DNA of 64,000 nt, taken from contig CAJINV010000001.1 in assembly GCA_905178155.1 (NCBI GenBank), positions 610,637 through 674,636 of the forward strand. The letters run 5' to 3'. Under the pieces are notes generated by a model. It was not told the origin of the DNA. It saw only the letters and a list, made by a program, of their open reading frames with translations, and made no database searches. Of the stretch, positions 31,601-43,900 are shown piece after piece. Source of the stretch: Amoebophrya sp. A120. Taxonomy: Eukaryota > Sar > Dinophyceae > Syndiniales > Amoebophryaceae. A program made the translations under genes and the position numbers. Position 1 is the stretch's first letter. Every line of letters starts with the position of its first letter.

Positions 31601-32966
31601 CGTGCCCATGCATCACAGATGCTCGAGTCATGTCAGACATGCATGACAAATGTAAGAATCTTCCAGACCCAGACATATTTGCAATGCATATCACCAGCAA
31701 GAGGTCTGCAGTTTGGAGTGGTCGCACGACGGGACGTGTTTAGCGTCGGGCGGAAACGACAACGTGATCTGCCTCATATCCACTGCAAATATGTCTGGGT
31801 CTGGAAAAGTGGAACTTGTAATGCTAGCTCTACATTCCTGGGAAATCTGTGTTGCATAACCAACAAAAGTCGCAGCCTCTTTTGTCATGCAAAAACGCAG
31901 TTTTTCATGCGGATTGCCTATGAGAAAGCGTTTTGGGAAGTTGTCATGCTGGGCCGCATTCGGAAGTGTTTTCATCATGCACATTTTAGCGTCACCGCCC
32001 AGACATATTTGCATTTGAGAGCTCACGGACGAAAACAATCTTTCCGTGCCGCGTTTCCTGCTGTCCGAGCACCGCGCGGCGGTCAAGGCCCTGGCCTGGT
32101 GCCCCTGGCAGCGGAACCTGCTGGCCAGCGGGGCGGGCAGCAACGACATGCGGATCCGGTTCTGGCACGCGAACACCGGCATATCAAATGGAAAAGTGTC
32201 TGGGTCTGGAAGAGTGTAAACTTGTCATGCAGGTTTTTCATGACCCATGAGGTTTGGAATGCGGGACCCAGCATGACAGAGTCTGTGAGGTCTCTGCCAT
32301 GCCTATCCTGCATGAGAAACTCCCTCCAAACTTGGTCGAAAGTGGACAGCTTTTGGCACTCGTGCAGCACAGATTTCTCGATGATTCGGATCTAGCATGA
32401 CAACTTTCAATCTTCCAGACCCGCCAGACATTTTTGCAATCCATACGGCACGTGCGTAAACGAAATTCTCACAGACAGCCAGGTCACGCAGCTGCGGTGG
32501 AGCACGGCGGACCGCGAGATCGCCTCCTCGCTATGCAAGGCAGGAGTATCGTATTAGTACGAATTATTGCATTACAAATTTATCCAGAAGAAAAAGTCGA
32601 ATTTGTGATGCTGTTGTAGCTAAAAGGCGAGATCTGTCATGCAATCTTGCGATTTGCAGCGAGTTGCACGAGTATCTACGATACTGTTGCAATGCATACT
32701 CGCACGGCTACAGCAAGAACCAAATTTGCGTGTGGCAGTACCCCAGCTGCGGGAAGCTGGCGGAGCTCGCCGGGCACACGAGCCGCATTCTGTGCATGGC
32801 GCAGTCGCCGGACGGGAGCACGCTGCTCACCGCGGGCGGGGACGAAACCCTGCGGTTTTGGAAGGTTTTCGCGCCGGAACGGAGCAACGTGCCGGTGAAG
32901 CCAAAGGCTACTACGCTGGACAACTTTTCGGGCACAAAGATGTCGTCTTTGAAGGGGATCAGATGA
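28666..32966 (+). CDS. CDH1: APC/C co-activator, Cdh1/Fizzy-related (WD40)
   Basis: Activator and substrate receptor of the anaphase-promoting complex, a cell-cycle ubiquitin ligase. Exons 28666-28846, 29111-29145, 29411-29716, 29869-29920, 30247-30288, 30615-30687, ~30946-31047, 31380-31435, 31696-31776, 32026-32181, 32451-32531, 32704-32966 (1428 nt, 475 aa). Residues 38-42, DRFLP, are a C box. The family hallmark [20 protein letters not shown] is followed by seven WD40 blades ([65 protein letters not shown]). The protein ends in Ile-Arg, the IR tail that binds the APC/C. DFYLNL and the FTKDG region look more like Cdh1 than Cdc20. Introns 29717-29868 and ~30688-30945 are ordinary; the other nine are introners that cut the propeller into short exons. 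Confidence 0.92.
28847..29105. mobile_element. Introner, family A (Cdh1)
   Basis: Perfect duplication CTTGA. Spliced frame [10 protein letters not shown]. Confidence 0.92.
29146..29405. mobile_element. Introner, family A (Cdh1)
   Basis: Perfect duplication ACTAC. 35-nt exon between it and the previous copy. Confidence 0.92.
29921..30241. mobile_element. Introner, family C (Cdh1)
   Basis: Perfect duplication TTTAC. Spliced frame [14 protein letters not shown]. Confidence 0.92.
30289..30609. mobile_element. Introner, family C (Cdh1)
   Basis: Perfect duplication CACCA; right end is GATT rather than GATA. Spliced frame [12 protein letters not shown]. Confidence 0.9.
31048..31374. mobile_element. 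Introner, family C (Cdh1)
   Basis: Flanks CACAG / CACAA (4 of 5). Interior nearly identical to the copies at 36905 and 52790. Spliced frame FEIHS|HDVRV. Confidence 0.9.
31436..31690. mobile_element. Introner, family A (Cdh1)
   Basis: Perfect duplication TCACC. Spliced frame [14 protein letters not shown]. Confidence 0.92.
31777..32020. mobile_element. Introner, family A (Cdh1)
   Basis: Flanks CCTCA / GCTCA (4 of 5). Interior subtype with a CAACAAAAGTCGCAGCC segment; the copies at 1649 and 60671 carry it inverted. Confidence 0.9.
32182..32445. mobile_element. Introner, family A (Cdh1), inverted relative to 40969
   Basis: Perfect duplication CGGCA. The whole interior is nearly the exact reverse complement of the CLC copy at 40969-41229. 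Confidence 0.93.
32532..32698. mobile_element. Introner, family F (Cdh1)
   Basis: Perfect duplication CTCGC. Spliced frame [12 protein letters not shown]. Confidence 0.92.
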
Positions 32967-33702
32967 CATTTTTCTCACGGGTTTACAATTTCCAAAAACA
33001 TCAGCAGTACTACTCAGGTCGTTTGATCCTGTTGGTACTGCTGAAGAATCTTCGAAGTTTATTTACAATAGACTCTACAAATGCAACTTATTTGTAAGAA
33101 AGTTGGGACCACCAGCAGCAGCTTTTGGAGCGGCTCATGGTCGTGTGCTGCGGTCATGAGCAGGAACGATCCGGCCGCGTTGATATTTGTTGGGAATACA
33201 ATTTGATGAACCAACCTTGCGCAAAATGTACATCGCTTGATCCAGCCCTTGCACGACATCAGAACAGAGACAGATTCTGAAAGTAGAGCATCGCGACCTG
33301 CTCTCTACTCTTTGCACCTGGGCTGTTCCAGATTGATGCTGAGAGTATGTTGGCTCAATTATGAGTAGGTGAAGTATTAAAAACCTCCTCGTTTGAAGAC
33401 ATCTAAGAAGAAGTCTGTCTGCTCGGTAACTGGTTTGCGTTTGCCTTCTTTTCAAAACACAGTTTTCGCTCGAGTAGAAGGTTACATTTCCAAGAACGAC
33501 TGAGCTCCTATCCAGTACAACTTCTTCCTCACTTTTGCTTTTTCTACTCTTGTTCAAAGATGTAGCTGGGAACGGGGACAGTTCGTGCCTTTTCTCGCTG
33601 CGCGCCGCGCACGCTTCTGGTGCCGCCGGACGCCGGCCGATACTGCCGCCAGTGGTGCGGGGAATACAACAAAAGAACTGCATAGTACGCGACAAGAACG
33701 AG
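32967..33702. other. Intergenic
   Basis: No gene supported. An in-frame extension of the next gene reaches upstream to about 33478 but has no ATG before 33703. Confidence 0.45.
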
Positions 33703-34981
33703 ATGCCGAAAGCTCCTCCTCTTTGGTCGGTGCTGCTGTTGCACCCGCCATGGAAGACCGCCGATGGACTCAGTCTCGCCGATAATAATCGCGATCCACC
33801 AAAACCGGCACACATGAAGAAATCGTTCCTTGCGCCCTCGATGGAGAGTAGAAAAAGTTCCGGAACTTCTACGGACACGAAATCTTCCGCGGCCGCCGGG
33901 CCGCCCTGCGCCTGCGAGGCCACCAACCCGAAGTGGCAGCCGCCGGTGCCGCGCGACCCGATGTGCTTCTTCATCGACGTGGGGGCGGGGCGCGGGGACA
34001 GCGAGCTGGCCTTCCTCGGCGAGCACGGGGGGCAAACGAGCACGGGCGGGCAAGGGCAGCAGCTGACCTTCGACACGGGTGCGTGGAAGAAGGAGGAGTG
34101 CTTGTCCTACCTGGTGGAGCCGAACTCCAACTTCGGGCCGTCGCTGACGGAGTATCAGAGTGCACAAGCACAACACTCCCCCTCGTTTGTCATGCAAAAT
34201 CCCGATCCCACTTGCTGCAGTGTGGGTCTGTTTGCATGACAAATTCTGGAGGAACGCGTACTGGTGTTTGTATTCGGTGTAGTTCATGCAATACAAATGG
34301 GGTTGAACAACGGGAGTAGTTGTGCACTCTCATACGGAGGTGGCACGACGGGTGCCCGGGCGGATCTTCCCGATGGTGCAGCAGGCTGCCTACATGTGCG
34401 ATAAGCAAAACGAAACCTTCTACCTCGATACCGCGGGGCCGCACGCCCGGGGGTCGGCGATCGACCCGCATCACAGCGACATCCAGCGCCAGGGCACCGC
34501 GAAAACGCCTGTCAATGTACTGACTTTTGATAGATACAACCCTTGTAGCAGCTTAGTCAGTTCACAAAGACAAATTAATCAGGTTTCTTCAGGCAATTCA
34601 GCATGACAAATTCCACAGGTCACACTGGTGAACCTGCTGCGGTGGTTGCGCGAGGGCGTGTTACCGGAGGACCACCTTGTTTTGAAGATGGATGCGGAGG
34701 GCGCGGAGTGGGACATTATCCCCTGCCTGGCGAAGAACCCGGACATCTACAAGCTGATTGACGTGATGTACCTGGAGGACCACTGCCCGCGCGGCCAGTA
34801 CTGCTGCTTCGAAAACCTCCACACGGTCCACGGCGAGCAGCAGTGCGACCCCACCCCGCAGGGCCAGTGCTGGTGCCCCTCCAAGGGACAGGCGGGCAAC
34901 ACCCGGGCGGACTTCGACGCCGCACTGAACACGCTGAAGAGCGCCGGGGTCAAGTTTCCGCCCTACTTTTCGGAAACTTGA
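33703..34981 (+). CDS. FkbM-type SAM-dependent methyltransferase
   Basis: Predicted S-adenosylmethionine-dependent methyltransferase of the FkbM/Methyltransf_21 family; substrate unknown. Exons 33703-34152, 34340-34516, 34619-34981 (990 nt, 329 aa). SAM-binding motif I appears as MCFFIDVGAGRGDSELAFL (about residues 87-105). Near the C-terminus LKMDAEGAEWDIIPCL is the family's hallmark (KxDxEGxE), followed by YLEDHC. The last 60 residues are Cys-rich (CPRGQYCC, CDPT, CWCP), hinting at disulfides or metal binding. The first 60 residues are low-complexity, with one hydrophobic patch (LWSVLLLHPP). Start 33703 is the first in-frame ATG. Intron 34517-34618 is GT-AG; 34153-34334 is an introner. Confidence 0.82.
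34153..34334. mobile_element. Introner, family E (FkbM)
   Basis: Arms TATCAGAGTGCACAA and inverse of TATGAGAGTGCACAAC. Perfect duplication CGGAG. Spliced frame PSLTE|VARRVPG. Confidence 0.92.
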
Positions 34982-35556
34982 GAGGGGGGAGCTTGACGAG
35001 AGGTAGCCTTCTTGCAAGAAGGCTGTGTGAGCAGGACTCCGACCCAGACTCTCCTCGTTTAATACTGTTTTCTTTTCCACGGGATCAGCACTGCTTCATA
35101 CATAGAACGGGCCGCGCGCAGAACAAACGGCCGTCGTGTCTCGGACATTTTTGCAAAATATCAAACGATCATTTTTTCCGAATAATTTTTCGAATCGATT
35201 TAACAGCATCATATTATGAGCATAAAGAAGGTTCTCGTGGCGATTTCATTTTCCCAGAACTGGCACGCCGTCGAGCTTGTTTCGTCATACATTATCGTTC
35301 TTGCCGTCTTTCATCACGATCTGAAGAGAGCAGACACTCGAAACCCATCGAAAAGAGACTGGGTGAGCATGAAGAGAAAGCATCGAACAAATCGACCTTT
35401 GTCTCGTTTTCGTTGCTCAAGATGTGAATTGTTTTTTCAAATGAGAAATGCTCTGCTGCTTTTAGTGTACCAAGTACTCATATTCAATGTCACGGTGTGC
35501 ATTTCCTTTGTCGTGTTTTCGTGCCCTCCTATCAGTGACCTCTAGAGTCTTCAATC
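34982..35556. other. Intergenic
   Basis: No gene supported; AT-rich. Confidence 0.45.
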
Positions 35557-36234
35557 ATGATGCGGCCGCATAGTCACGCATTTTTCAACGTTCCTACCGC
35601 GTTCTGGGATGCCGCCTCGGAAGACAACGACGCGGCCATGCGGCAGCTGCTGGCGGGCCGCGGGCAAAAGGCGCTAGCGGCCATCCACGCGGCGTCCAGT
35701 GCCGGCCAAAACGCCATGGCCCTGGCAGTGAACATGGCGCAGGAGTCAAACCTGGCGGCAAACCTTGCGAACCAGGCCCAGGCGTATCTGGAACGGTACG
35801 TGTACGGGCGGCCCATGTCCGCGCTCCCGGCGAACGTCGCCCCGGAACCCCCCGCGTTGATGACCCCGCCGCGGGAGATTGCGATGCGAGGAATTTATTT
35901 CCCGCCATGTGTTGCGGAGGACCCTGCCGTGGGCGTGGCAGTCTTGTCGGGAGTGGCCTCGCTGTTGCGGCCGATGTCAGGCAGTAGTGGTGGTGGTCCT
36001 TCTCCATCAAAGAGGTCATCTAGTTTTTCAACAAGAAGACCACAGCTCGCTCAAGACAGTAGGAAACGGAGAATTTTTGGGAGAAGCGAGGTTATTTCAT
36101 CGCGGCAGTTGCAGCAGTGCGGGGATGGTATCGTGGGCGAAGATATTAAGGCTAAAAGAGATCATGCTACTTCTGCTCTACTTATTCGCGATGCAAATGA
36201 AGTAGATAAAGGGTCAGCAATGTTGTTCCTTTAG
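35557..36234 (+). CDS. Hypothetical Ala-rich protein
   Basis: 225-aa single exon, not recognised. The first 80 residues are helical and Ala-rich (AAMRQLLAGRGQKALAAIHA), then a Pro-rich segment, a short hydrophobic patch (VGVAVLSGVASLL) and a basic Ser/Arg-rich half. GC-rich codon use in the N-terminal half resembles its neighbours, which supports coding; the last 80 codons are more AT-rich and may include an unspliced intron. No introner. Confidence 0.5.
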   Translation: MMRPHSHAFFNVPTAFWDAASEDNDAAMRQLLAGRGQKALAAIHAASSAGQNAMALAVNMAQESNLAANLANQAQAYLERYVYGRPMSALPANVAPEPPALMTPPREIAMRGIYFPPCVAEDPAVGVAVLSGVASLLRPMSGSSGGGPSPSKRSSSFSTRRPQLAQDSRKRRIFGRSEVISSRQLQQCGDGIVGEDIKAKRDHATSALLIRDANEVDKGSAMLFL

Positions 36235-36773
36235 AGATGTTTGAAGATTCTGCTCTCGTTTCCGTTTCTTTTTTGCAGAACTGCACTGGCAGAACTAAGT
36301 TGAAGAAGATTTTGAAGCCGAATGATTTCTTTGCACGATGAAAAAAAGCGGAATATGCTGCTTTATGGCGTTTGATTGTTCGAGATCTAGTTCCCTATCC
36401 CTGCGACCTCATGCAGGCGTGTCCTGCATGGGGCTGCGGTCTGGCTGGTGCGCAGAGAATACCGCTTGTTCGTTTCCTCTTGTGATCTTAGATAGTCGTT
36501 GAACAAGAGTGCTGTGCAAGACAAGCCAGAGTCGCAGGAGTGACAAAAGCATCGATGCAGGTATGAGGGCAGAGCGATTACTGGGACCAGCAATATTTGG
36601 CGGCGCTTCTCTTTCGAGCCATACAAGCGCACGCTCGAGCTATTTGCGGCTTTTGATGGAGAGGCTCTTGTGTTCAACAGAAGCTCCATCTCGTCGAATT
36701 CTTTACGTTTCCATAGTCTAGGTCTACTACTTCTCGTCGACCCATTAGACAGAACTTCTCTACTACCAAAAAG
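36235..36773. other. Intergenic
   Basis: No gene supported on either strand. Confidence 0.45.
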
Positions 36774-37340
36774 ATGGCAGCTGTACCGGGTGCGGACGCG
36801 TTTCCCGGTGTTCCACCGGAACACAAGGAATCGATCGAGGAGATTACACTGCACCAACAAATCCGCACGTTGGAGATCGATTCGGCCTTGCTGCAGATGC
36901 AGAATATTGAAAGGAAAAAGTCCCCCTCCCCATATCGGAAAGGTATGTTTCCGAAAATTTGTGTTGAATCAAATTTGTCTTGCAAGAAGACAAGGGCAGA
37001 AGCTTCCGTCCCATTATGGAAGCGCTTTGTCATGCTGTTGCGCCTAAAGGGCAGCCGTTTGCAATGCTGAGCAACTAGACTGGATCTGGCCGCAGTGCCT
37101 TCCTGCAATACAAGGTTTGTGTACACAAATCCAGCATCAGAAGTTCCGTTTTAATATCGGGAGGGGGCATTTTCCACTTTGATACAGAACCAGTTGCGCT
37201 CGCAGCGGTTGCTGCTCGAGGAGTGGGCGGAGTTTGCAAAGACAGAAGAAGAGAAAACCGCGTACCAAGCGGCGCAGGAGCAGTACGACGCAATGGTGAA
37301 ACAGCTGGACCGCTTGGAAAACCGGAATAAGCCGGAATAA
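36774..37340 (+). CDS. Small coiled-coil protein split by an introner
   Basis: Not recognised. Exons 36774-36904 and 37190-37340 give 282 nt, 93 aa. After a short Pro/Ala leader the protein is one continuous predicted helix: HQQIRTLEIDSALLQMQN joins across the introner to QLRSQRLLLEEWAEFAK and ends AMVKQLDRLENRNKPE. Heptad-like spacing of Leu suggests a coiled coil, perhaps an assembly or adaptor subunit. The introner occupies half the gene. The frame closes exactly only if the element plus one CAGAA copy is removed, which supports the model. Confidence 0.7.
36905..37184. mobile_element. Introner, family C
   Basis: Perfect duplication CAGAA. Interior nearly identical to 31048 and 52790, with one internal deletion. 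Confidence 0.92.
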
Positions 37341-37956
37341 GTTTCTACAGTGGAAGAGAAAGCGTCGTGCTGCGGAACAAGTGAGTAAAAACCGCATTTG
37401 TTATTTTCCTTCGTGTGAACAATTCGAGGTTAACACGACGAATTTTGAGGATGAAACCACCAGCAGAAACAATTCGCTTTTAAGGCCAGGATTTTTTGTA
37501 CGTGAAACACAGAAGCCGATTTGTCGAAGTAGGGAAGTAGGACTTGTTCCTAGCGTTGTCGCTTTAAAATTTTTCTTCGTGTTCGAACGTGGTCTCGGTC
37601 CCATGATCCACGAAAGTGTTTCGAACGTCGTTTCGTTTGGTATGATCCACTCAGCTTCGTGTTCGTTGTGATCTATATTCATTTGTTGATTTCGGTTTTG
37701 TTCTCCTCCTTCAGCTTCGTTTTGCTCTCCTCCTTCGTCGTTTATAACCAAGAATTAGTCTCTTGTTAGAAGTACCATCACACGCACTGTTCAACTACAA
37801 GCACTATGCTTCGACGGTCGTTCTACATTCGATGAGCCCTAGTTATTCTGCCCCCCGCTCCTGCCTTTTCCCTTTACAATCTGAAGATGCACCAAATGAC
37901 CACGACACCCTGCTCGTAAAAAAAAAAACGAAGACCGCAAGTGCAAGAAACTAACT
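37341..37956. other. Intergenic
   Basis: No gene supported; 5' leader of the CLC gene at the right end. Confidence 0.45.
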
Positions 37957-40900
37957 ATGGAGACCTCCTCGGACGAAGATGAGCCCCGGCCTTATGAGCC
38001 TTGGAAGGAGGACATTGTGCGCGAGCTCTCCGCGCACAACACGCAGCATCGAGGCGGTTCGATATCCAGTAGTGGTCCACCTGCGCCGGCGGCACTACGG
38101 GGCTCCTACACGGCAGGCGGAGACCACCAAGACCGGGGAAACGATCAGTGTTTTGAGTTGTACTTGGACAAAGCTAGGATTACGAAGTTGTTTCGCACCC
38201 TGTATCCGTGGATTTTCACCGTGCTACTCGGGTTCGTGGTGGCGCTCAACGGGGCTTTCATCACACACAACGCGGACTGGTTTGCGGACTTCCGCTTCGG
38301 CGTTTGCTACTCCGCACACTACCTCGTGTTGGCCGACCGGAAGAGGTGTTGCGGCGGCATTGACAACTACGACGAGAGCGAGGATCGCTGTAATGAATTT
38401 GATAGACATCAGGAGCTTGTAGTTTTGGTGCGCAAATTGTATGTAGTGAGGTCACCGAACGGTTCTAACCGGGGAGTTTTTTTGACACCCAGCCAGCAAA
38501 ACGACCGGCAGTTTTCAAGCGGCCGAAAGCGTTTTTTGACATAAAAAATTTTCAATTATCAAGCGGGCGGGGCTTTGATATCAAACAAGCCCGGTCGAAA
38601 ACTATCGATTCGCACTTGATAAAACGACGCAGGGGAGCCGGCAAAAGGGGCGCCCTTCTGAGGAGCCCACCGCCTTAGTTTCTGGCGATTTGGGGCGCCC
38701 AAAAAGAGGCGCGCAAAAAGCGCGCCCAAAATCAGAAAAGCGAAACAGCATGGCACGGCCGCGATTTCGAAGCATTTTGGGCGGCCGCGAAAGCGGCCGC
38801 CTTTTCGCCGGTTTCAGAGCCTGGGGAGCTTTGCAAAAAGCGCCGGCGTGAAAAATAAAAACGCAAAAGGGAAAAAGCGCGCCAGACGCGCAAAGCCAAC
38901 CCGCATGCTGCGGGCCCGATTTTTCTTTGCTTTTTGAGCGCCCCCCGTGGCGCCCGGATCGGCCCCATAGCATCGGGGCTCGCTTTCGGAAAGGAATTTT
39001 GGAAATGTGCCAAGATTTGTGATGTTTCTCAAGTGACCGCCATACCGTGCGGCATAACGTTACTCACGGCGGTATGGCGAGCCCAGAAAAAGCAAAGCCG
39101 CGGCCAAGGCGGCGGTCGGAAAAAAACGCCCACGACCTCACTACCCCCGCCCCGGCGGCTATATTTGGTAAGAATACTACTTGCACGAGAAGAGAACAAG
39201 TGCGATTTATTATCGCAATCCTGTACGAACAGGATTCAAATCAATGTCCGCACTTGCTCATGAGAAAATAAACATACTACAAACAAACCAACTATACAGG
39301 CATCACGCCAGCCGAGGTTTACCGCGACCCGTCGTCCCAGGTAGCCGCGGATGTGCAGCAGTGGTACGCCTGGGAAGAGCTGGCGGTCGCCTCGTCTCGC
39401 TCCAGCTCGTGGATAGGTTGGCTCGCCGCTTTTCTGGTGTACTGCGGCTCCTCCGTTCTGTTCACGGCAATCTGCTGCCTGATCGTGTTCGAATTCGCGC
39501 CGCAAGCCAAGGGGTCCGGGATTCCCGAGGTGAAGGCCCATGTTTCCGGGTTCGACCTGAAGCAGTCGTTCTCGCCGATGACGCTGCTGCTCAAGTCCGT
39601 CGGCCTGTCGCTCGTGGTCGGCGCGGGCCTGGCGTTGGGGAAGGAGGGTCCGCTGATCCAGGTGGGCGTGTGCTGGGCGCACATCTTGGGGAACCTAAAG
39701 GGGATTCCCTTTCTCGGGTCCAACCGGTACACGCGGTTTTTCCGCGACGAACAGGACGTCATCAACGTGCCACTGTATGTATGAGAGTGCACAACTCCCC
39801 CTCCCCCTCATTTGCATTGCATGAACAGCAATACAAACACGAGCACACGTGGAGCCTGTGCATGACAAATTTTGTACCCGCCTAGTGCAGTACTGCTACT
39901 GTTTGGGCTTGCGGAATCTGGCATGCAAACAGTGCCAAAGGGAAGCACTTAGACTTGGGGTTTTGCATGACAAGTGAGGGGGAGGGGCGGGAGTGTGCAC
40001 TCTCATAGTACGAGTGGAGCTTCGTCGGCGCCGCGGTCGGGGTGTCCACGGCGTTCGGAGCGCCTTTGGGCGGCGTGTTGTTTGCGGTGGAGGAACTTGG
40101 CTCGGTGCGGACCATCACGCGACGGGCGCTGCTGCTCTGCTTTCTCGGCGCGTTTGCGGCCTCCTTCACGTTGAAGTTTCTCAACATCACCGGAAGTAAC
40201 AACGTCACGATGTTCTCCCTGTCCACGGCTTCCAACTCTTACGCCGGCGGGGAAAAGCTTGGCTGTCAATGGGAATGAGTATGTCGTTTTGATGAATGCG
40301 TTGGAAGAATGCGTTTTTTTATCGATTTCCACGGGTTGTGCTTCTTTTCTTGTCATGCAAAAAATGTACGTTGTAAATCTTGATGAACAGGCGCGAGTAC
40401 TACACTTAAGGAGGCTTTCTTGTGTTCTTGTTCGTCTTCTCTTTGTGATGTGGAGTAAGTAGGTACGAGGAAGTAGTAAGTAGATCATTTTTCCCCTAGA
40501 CACCTAGCGCAATTTATTGCCTCTGCATACCAGTTTCCGCAAAGAGTGGGGCGTGAACGAGATCTGGTTGTTCTTGCTATTGGGCGTGCTTGGGGGCGTC
40601 CTTTCCGGCCTGTTTATCCGTATGAACCTGTTCGTCGCGCGGGAGCGGAAGAGAAAGAAACAGGACCACGGCACGCTCTGGTTCCTCACCCGCGACCAGC
40701 ACGAGTGGATTCTGAGCTACCTGCTTCCCGAGCGGTTCGTGCGGAAGATCCGCGAGCGCGGCAGCCAGTACCGGCTGTCGAGTCGCGCGCTGGTGGTGGT
40801 GGAGGGAGTCTTCATCGCGGTGTGCACTTCCGTGACGAACTACATTTTCACCCGACTGCTGAAATCGCACTCTACCGTAGCGATCCACGCGCTGTTCGAG

Positions 40901-43900
40901 ACCTGTCCCCACTCCAAGGGCTTGCATTTCGCCCTCTGCAACGACAAGAACACGTTTAATGCGAGCTTTATGGATTGCAAAAATGTCTGGGTCTGGAAGA
41001 TTGCGACTTGTCATGCTAAATCCGAATCATGCAGAAATCTGTGTTGCATGAGTGCCAAAACCTGTCCGCTTTCGACCAAGTTTGGAGGGAGTTTCTCATG
41101 CAGGATAGGCATGGCAGAGACCTCACAGACACTGTCATGCTAGGTCCCGCATTCCAGACCTGATGGGTCATGGAAAACCTGCATGACAAGCTTACACTCT
41201 TCCAGACCCAGACATTTTTGCATTTGATAAGCTTCTCCATGAACGGACAGCTGCTGCTGGCCGCCGGGATCCGACTCCTGCAGACCGTGATCACGTTCGG
41301 CGCCATGCTCCCCTCCGGGCTGTTCATCCCCTCACTGTTCATCGGCGCGACCGTGGGGCGGTTGGTGGGCAACATCAGCTACTTGGTGGTGCTGGAGCAG
41401 CACATCGAGCCGGGCGTGTTCGCGATGATCGGGGCCGCCGCGATGTATCGTATGTAAAAACGTCCCCACCCCATAGTTGTAGTTGACATGCAAATCTGCA
41501 TGCTCAAAATGTTTCTCATGCGGAGCCCCATGAGAACCATTCTCTACTCGTGTTTTGGAATTTGTGATGCTAGAATCAGGATGGCATGCTAGATCTGCGA
41601 TGCTTCGGAACTAGCTAAGTAACCAGGATCACACTGTGAGGACAAACTTGTCATGCGAAGTTACCAAAGCTGGTGGATTTGTCTAGCAGATTTCCCAGGT
41701 TGACTCTGGTGTGGGGACGTTTTTACTCAGGATACGATGCTGGCGGGGTTCACGCGGATGACCGTTTCGCTGGTGGTGATCATGTATCCTGTGCAGAAGT
41801 ATCGTACTCGTATAAATGCAAGTCTTGCATTACAAATCTTTTACTTAAGGTAAATGCGCATTACAAATTTCATCTCTCATGCTGAGGAAATTTGTAATGC
41901 ATTTATACGAGTACGATACTTTTGCAGTTCATACCATGTTCGAGCTCACCGGCGAGCTCACCTACGTGATTCCCTTTATGTGCGCGGTGATCACCGCCAA
42001 GGTGGTGGGCGACCTGTTCACCGGCAGCATCTACGAGGAGCACGCCACTTTGAACGGCTTCGCCAACATTGAGGACACGCCCACCAGCATCCGGCTGGAG
42101 GTGCTGGTGGCGGACCTGGCGAGCGAGTACCCCTGGACCAAGGTGCTGGACGTGGACCAGTATTTTCGGTTCGCGGCGTATGCAAAGAAAAAAGTGTTAC
42201 AGTTACACATTGTGTTGCAGACCAAGCAAGAGAGACAAGCTCTGTGATGCCGGATATGCATAGGAGCCTCGTTCCATAGGTGTTTTCCCGTAGGATTTCT
42301 GCATTACAAGTTTTCTCTCTCATGCAGAGAAATTTGTGTTGCTGAATTCACTACACATGTGTAACTGTAACACTTTTTTCGTGGGATACGGCGCTGCGCG
42401 ACATGGTGGGGCTGGAACCCGCGACCCTCTGCGCGGACGCGGATCAGCACGACGAGGACCCCACGCACGTGATCGAGTTGGACGAGGGGGAAGATGAAAT
42501 TGGCAATAACAGTGCCGGGGGCGCAGAAATAAAGCCGACACCCACAAGTTCTTCGCAGCTCACCGTGTTCGAGCCGGACTATGTGGGGCCAAATGTGGTC
42601 CTGGAGGACGGCACGACGACGAAAGGGCATTCCAGTTCTGGTTCGCCGCAGGCTGTGCTAAACATAAACAACTCTTCGGCGCGGAAGACGAAAAAGAAGA
42701 AGCGCCGCAAACTGCTTGCGGAGAACCCATTCCGTTCCTCCGACGACGAGGACGATATATGCACTAAAAATGTGTGCGGGTCTGGAATGTTCGAACTAGT
42801 AATGCTGGTCTTACATGACTGTAAAATCTGTGTTGCATAACCAACAAAAGTGGTAGCCTCTCATGTCATACAAAAACGCAGTTTGTCATGCGGAGTTCGT
42901 ATGAGAAAGCGTTCTGCAAGCTTGTCATGCTTTCCTGCATAAGGAAGTGTTTTCCTCTTGCACATTTTAGCATCACAAGTTTATTCGAGACCCAGACATA
43001 CTTATTTGCATTTGATACGAAAGCGGGGGCGACGATTTGAAGCGGGACCGCGACCGGCTGCTTCGCCGGTCAAAGGAGGGCGCGCCGGAGATGAAGTTGC
43101 ACTACGCGGCGAGAAGTCGAACGACTGCGGGTGGAGGTGGTGGTCCCCGGGGAAGCAATCTCCACACCACGACCGAGAGAAACCATCGGAAGTCGGAGCA
43201 GGACTCAGTCATTCTCGTGCGGCGTGGCGTCGGCCCGATCTTCGGGTACATCCGGAAGCGCCGGCTGCGCCAGTGGTTGATCGAAATGATGTATGCATTG
43301 CAAAAGCATCGTACTAGTACGAATAGCATGGCAAATTTGAATTTCTTCAAGAACAAAAATGCAATTTCCATTATGCTGATTTGGCTATAGATAGAAACAA
43401 GCATTTGTCACGAATGGTTACAAATAGTACAACGAGGGCGATATCACTTTTGCAATGCATATGATGCGCGTGGAGGACAACAAGCTGCTCGAAGAGCGGT
43501 ATTGCTGCTTCGCGCTGTTCGGCGGCGACGGCCTATCAAAATGAAAAATCCCCCCTCCCCACATCAAAACGAAGACTTGTGTAGCATGATTCTTTGTGAT
43601 CACAAGTGAGTCGCGTTGTCATGCTAGAAGGGAACAAGAGATGCGGACTGTAGTGCTGGCTGGAGCGGGAAAGCTTTGCGTCGTCAGCATGACAGGAAGC
43701 AACTGGAAGCGGGATGAAACAGCATGACGCATTGCCTACACATAACGAGGCCACAACTGTGTCCCTTGGTCTTCTAGCAATGCAAGTCGATTTGTGTACT
43801 CAAATGCCGCATCTCAAATTTCGTCTTCGATATGGGGAGGGGGGGACTTTTCCTCACAATACGGCCTGTGGGCGGAGAACATGGACGTGCGGGCGCAAAC

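Noticed and set aside
35557-36234. Membrane protein call for the Ala-rich orphan
   Set aside because: The hydrophobic patch is too short (13 residues) for a confident membrane helix.
40257-40533. Another introner in CLC
   Set aside because: The intron has no matching inverted ends or target duplication; treated as an ordinary intron with an unclear donor.
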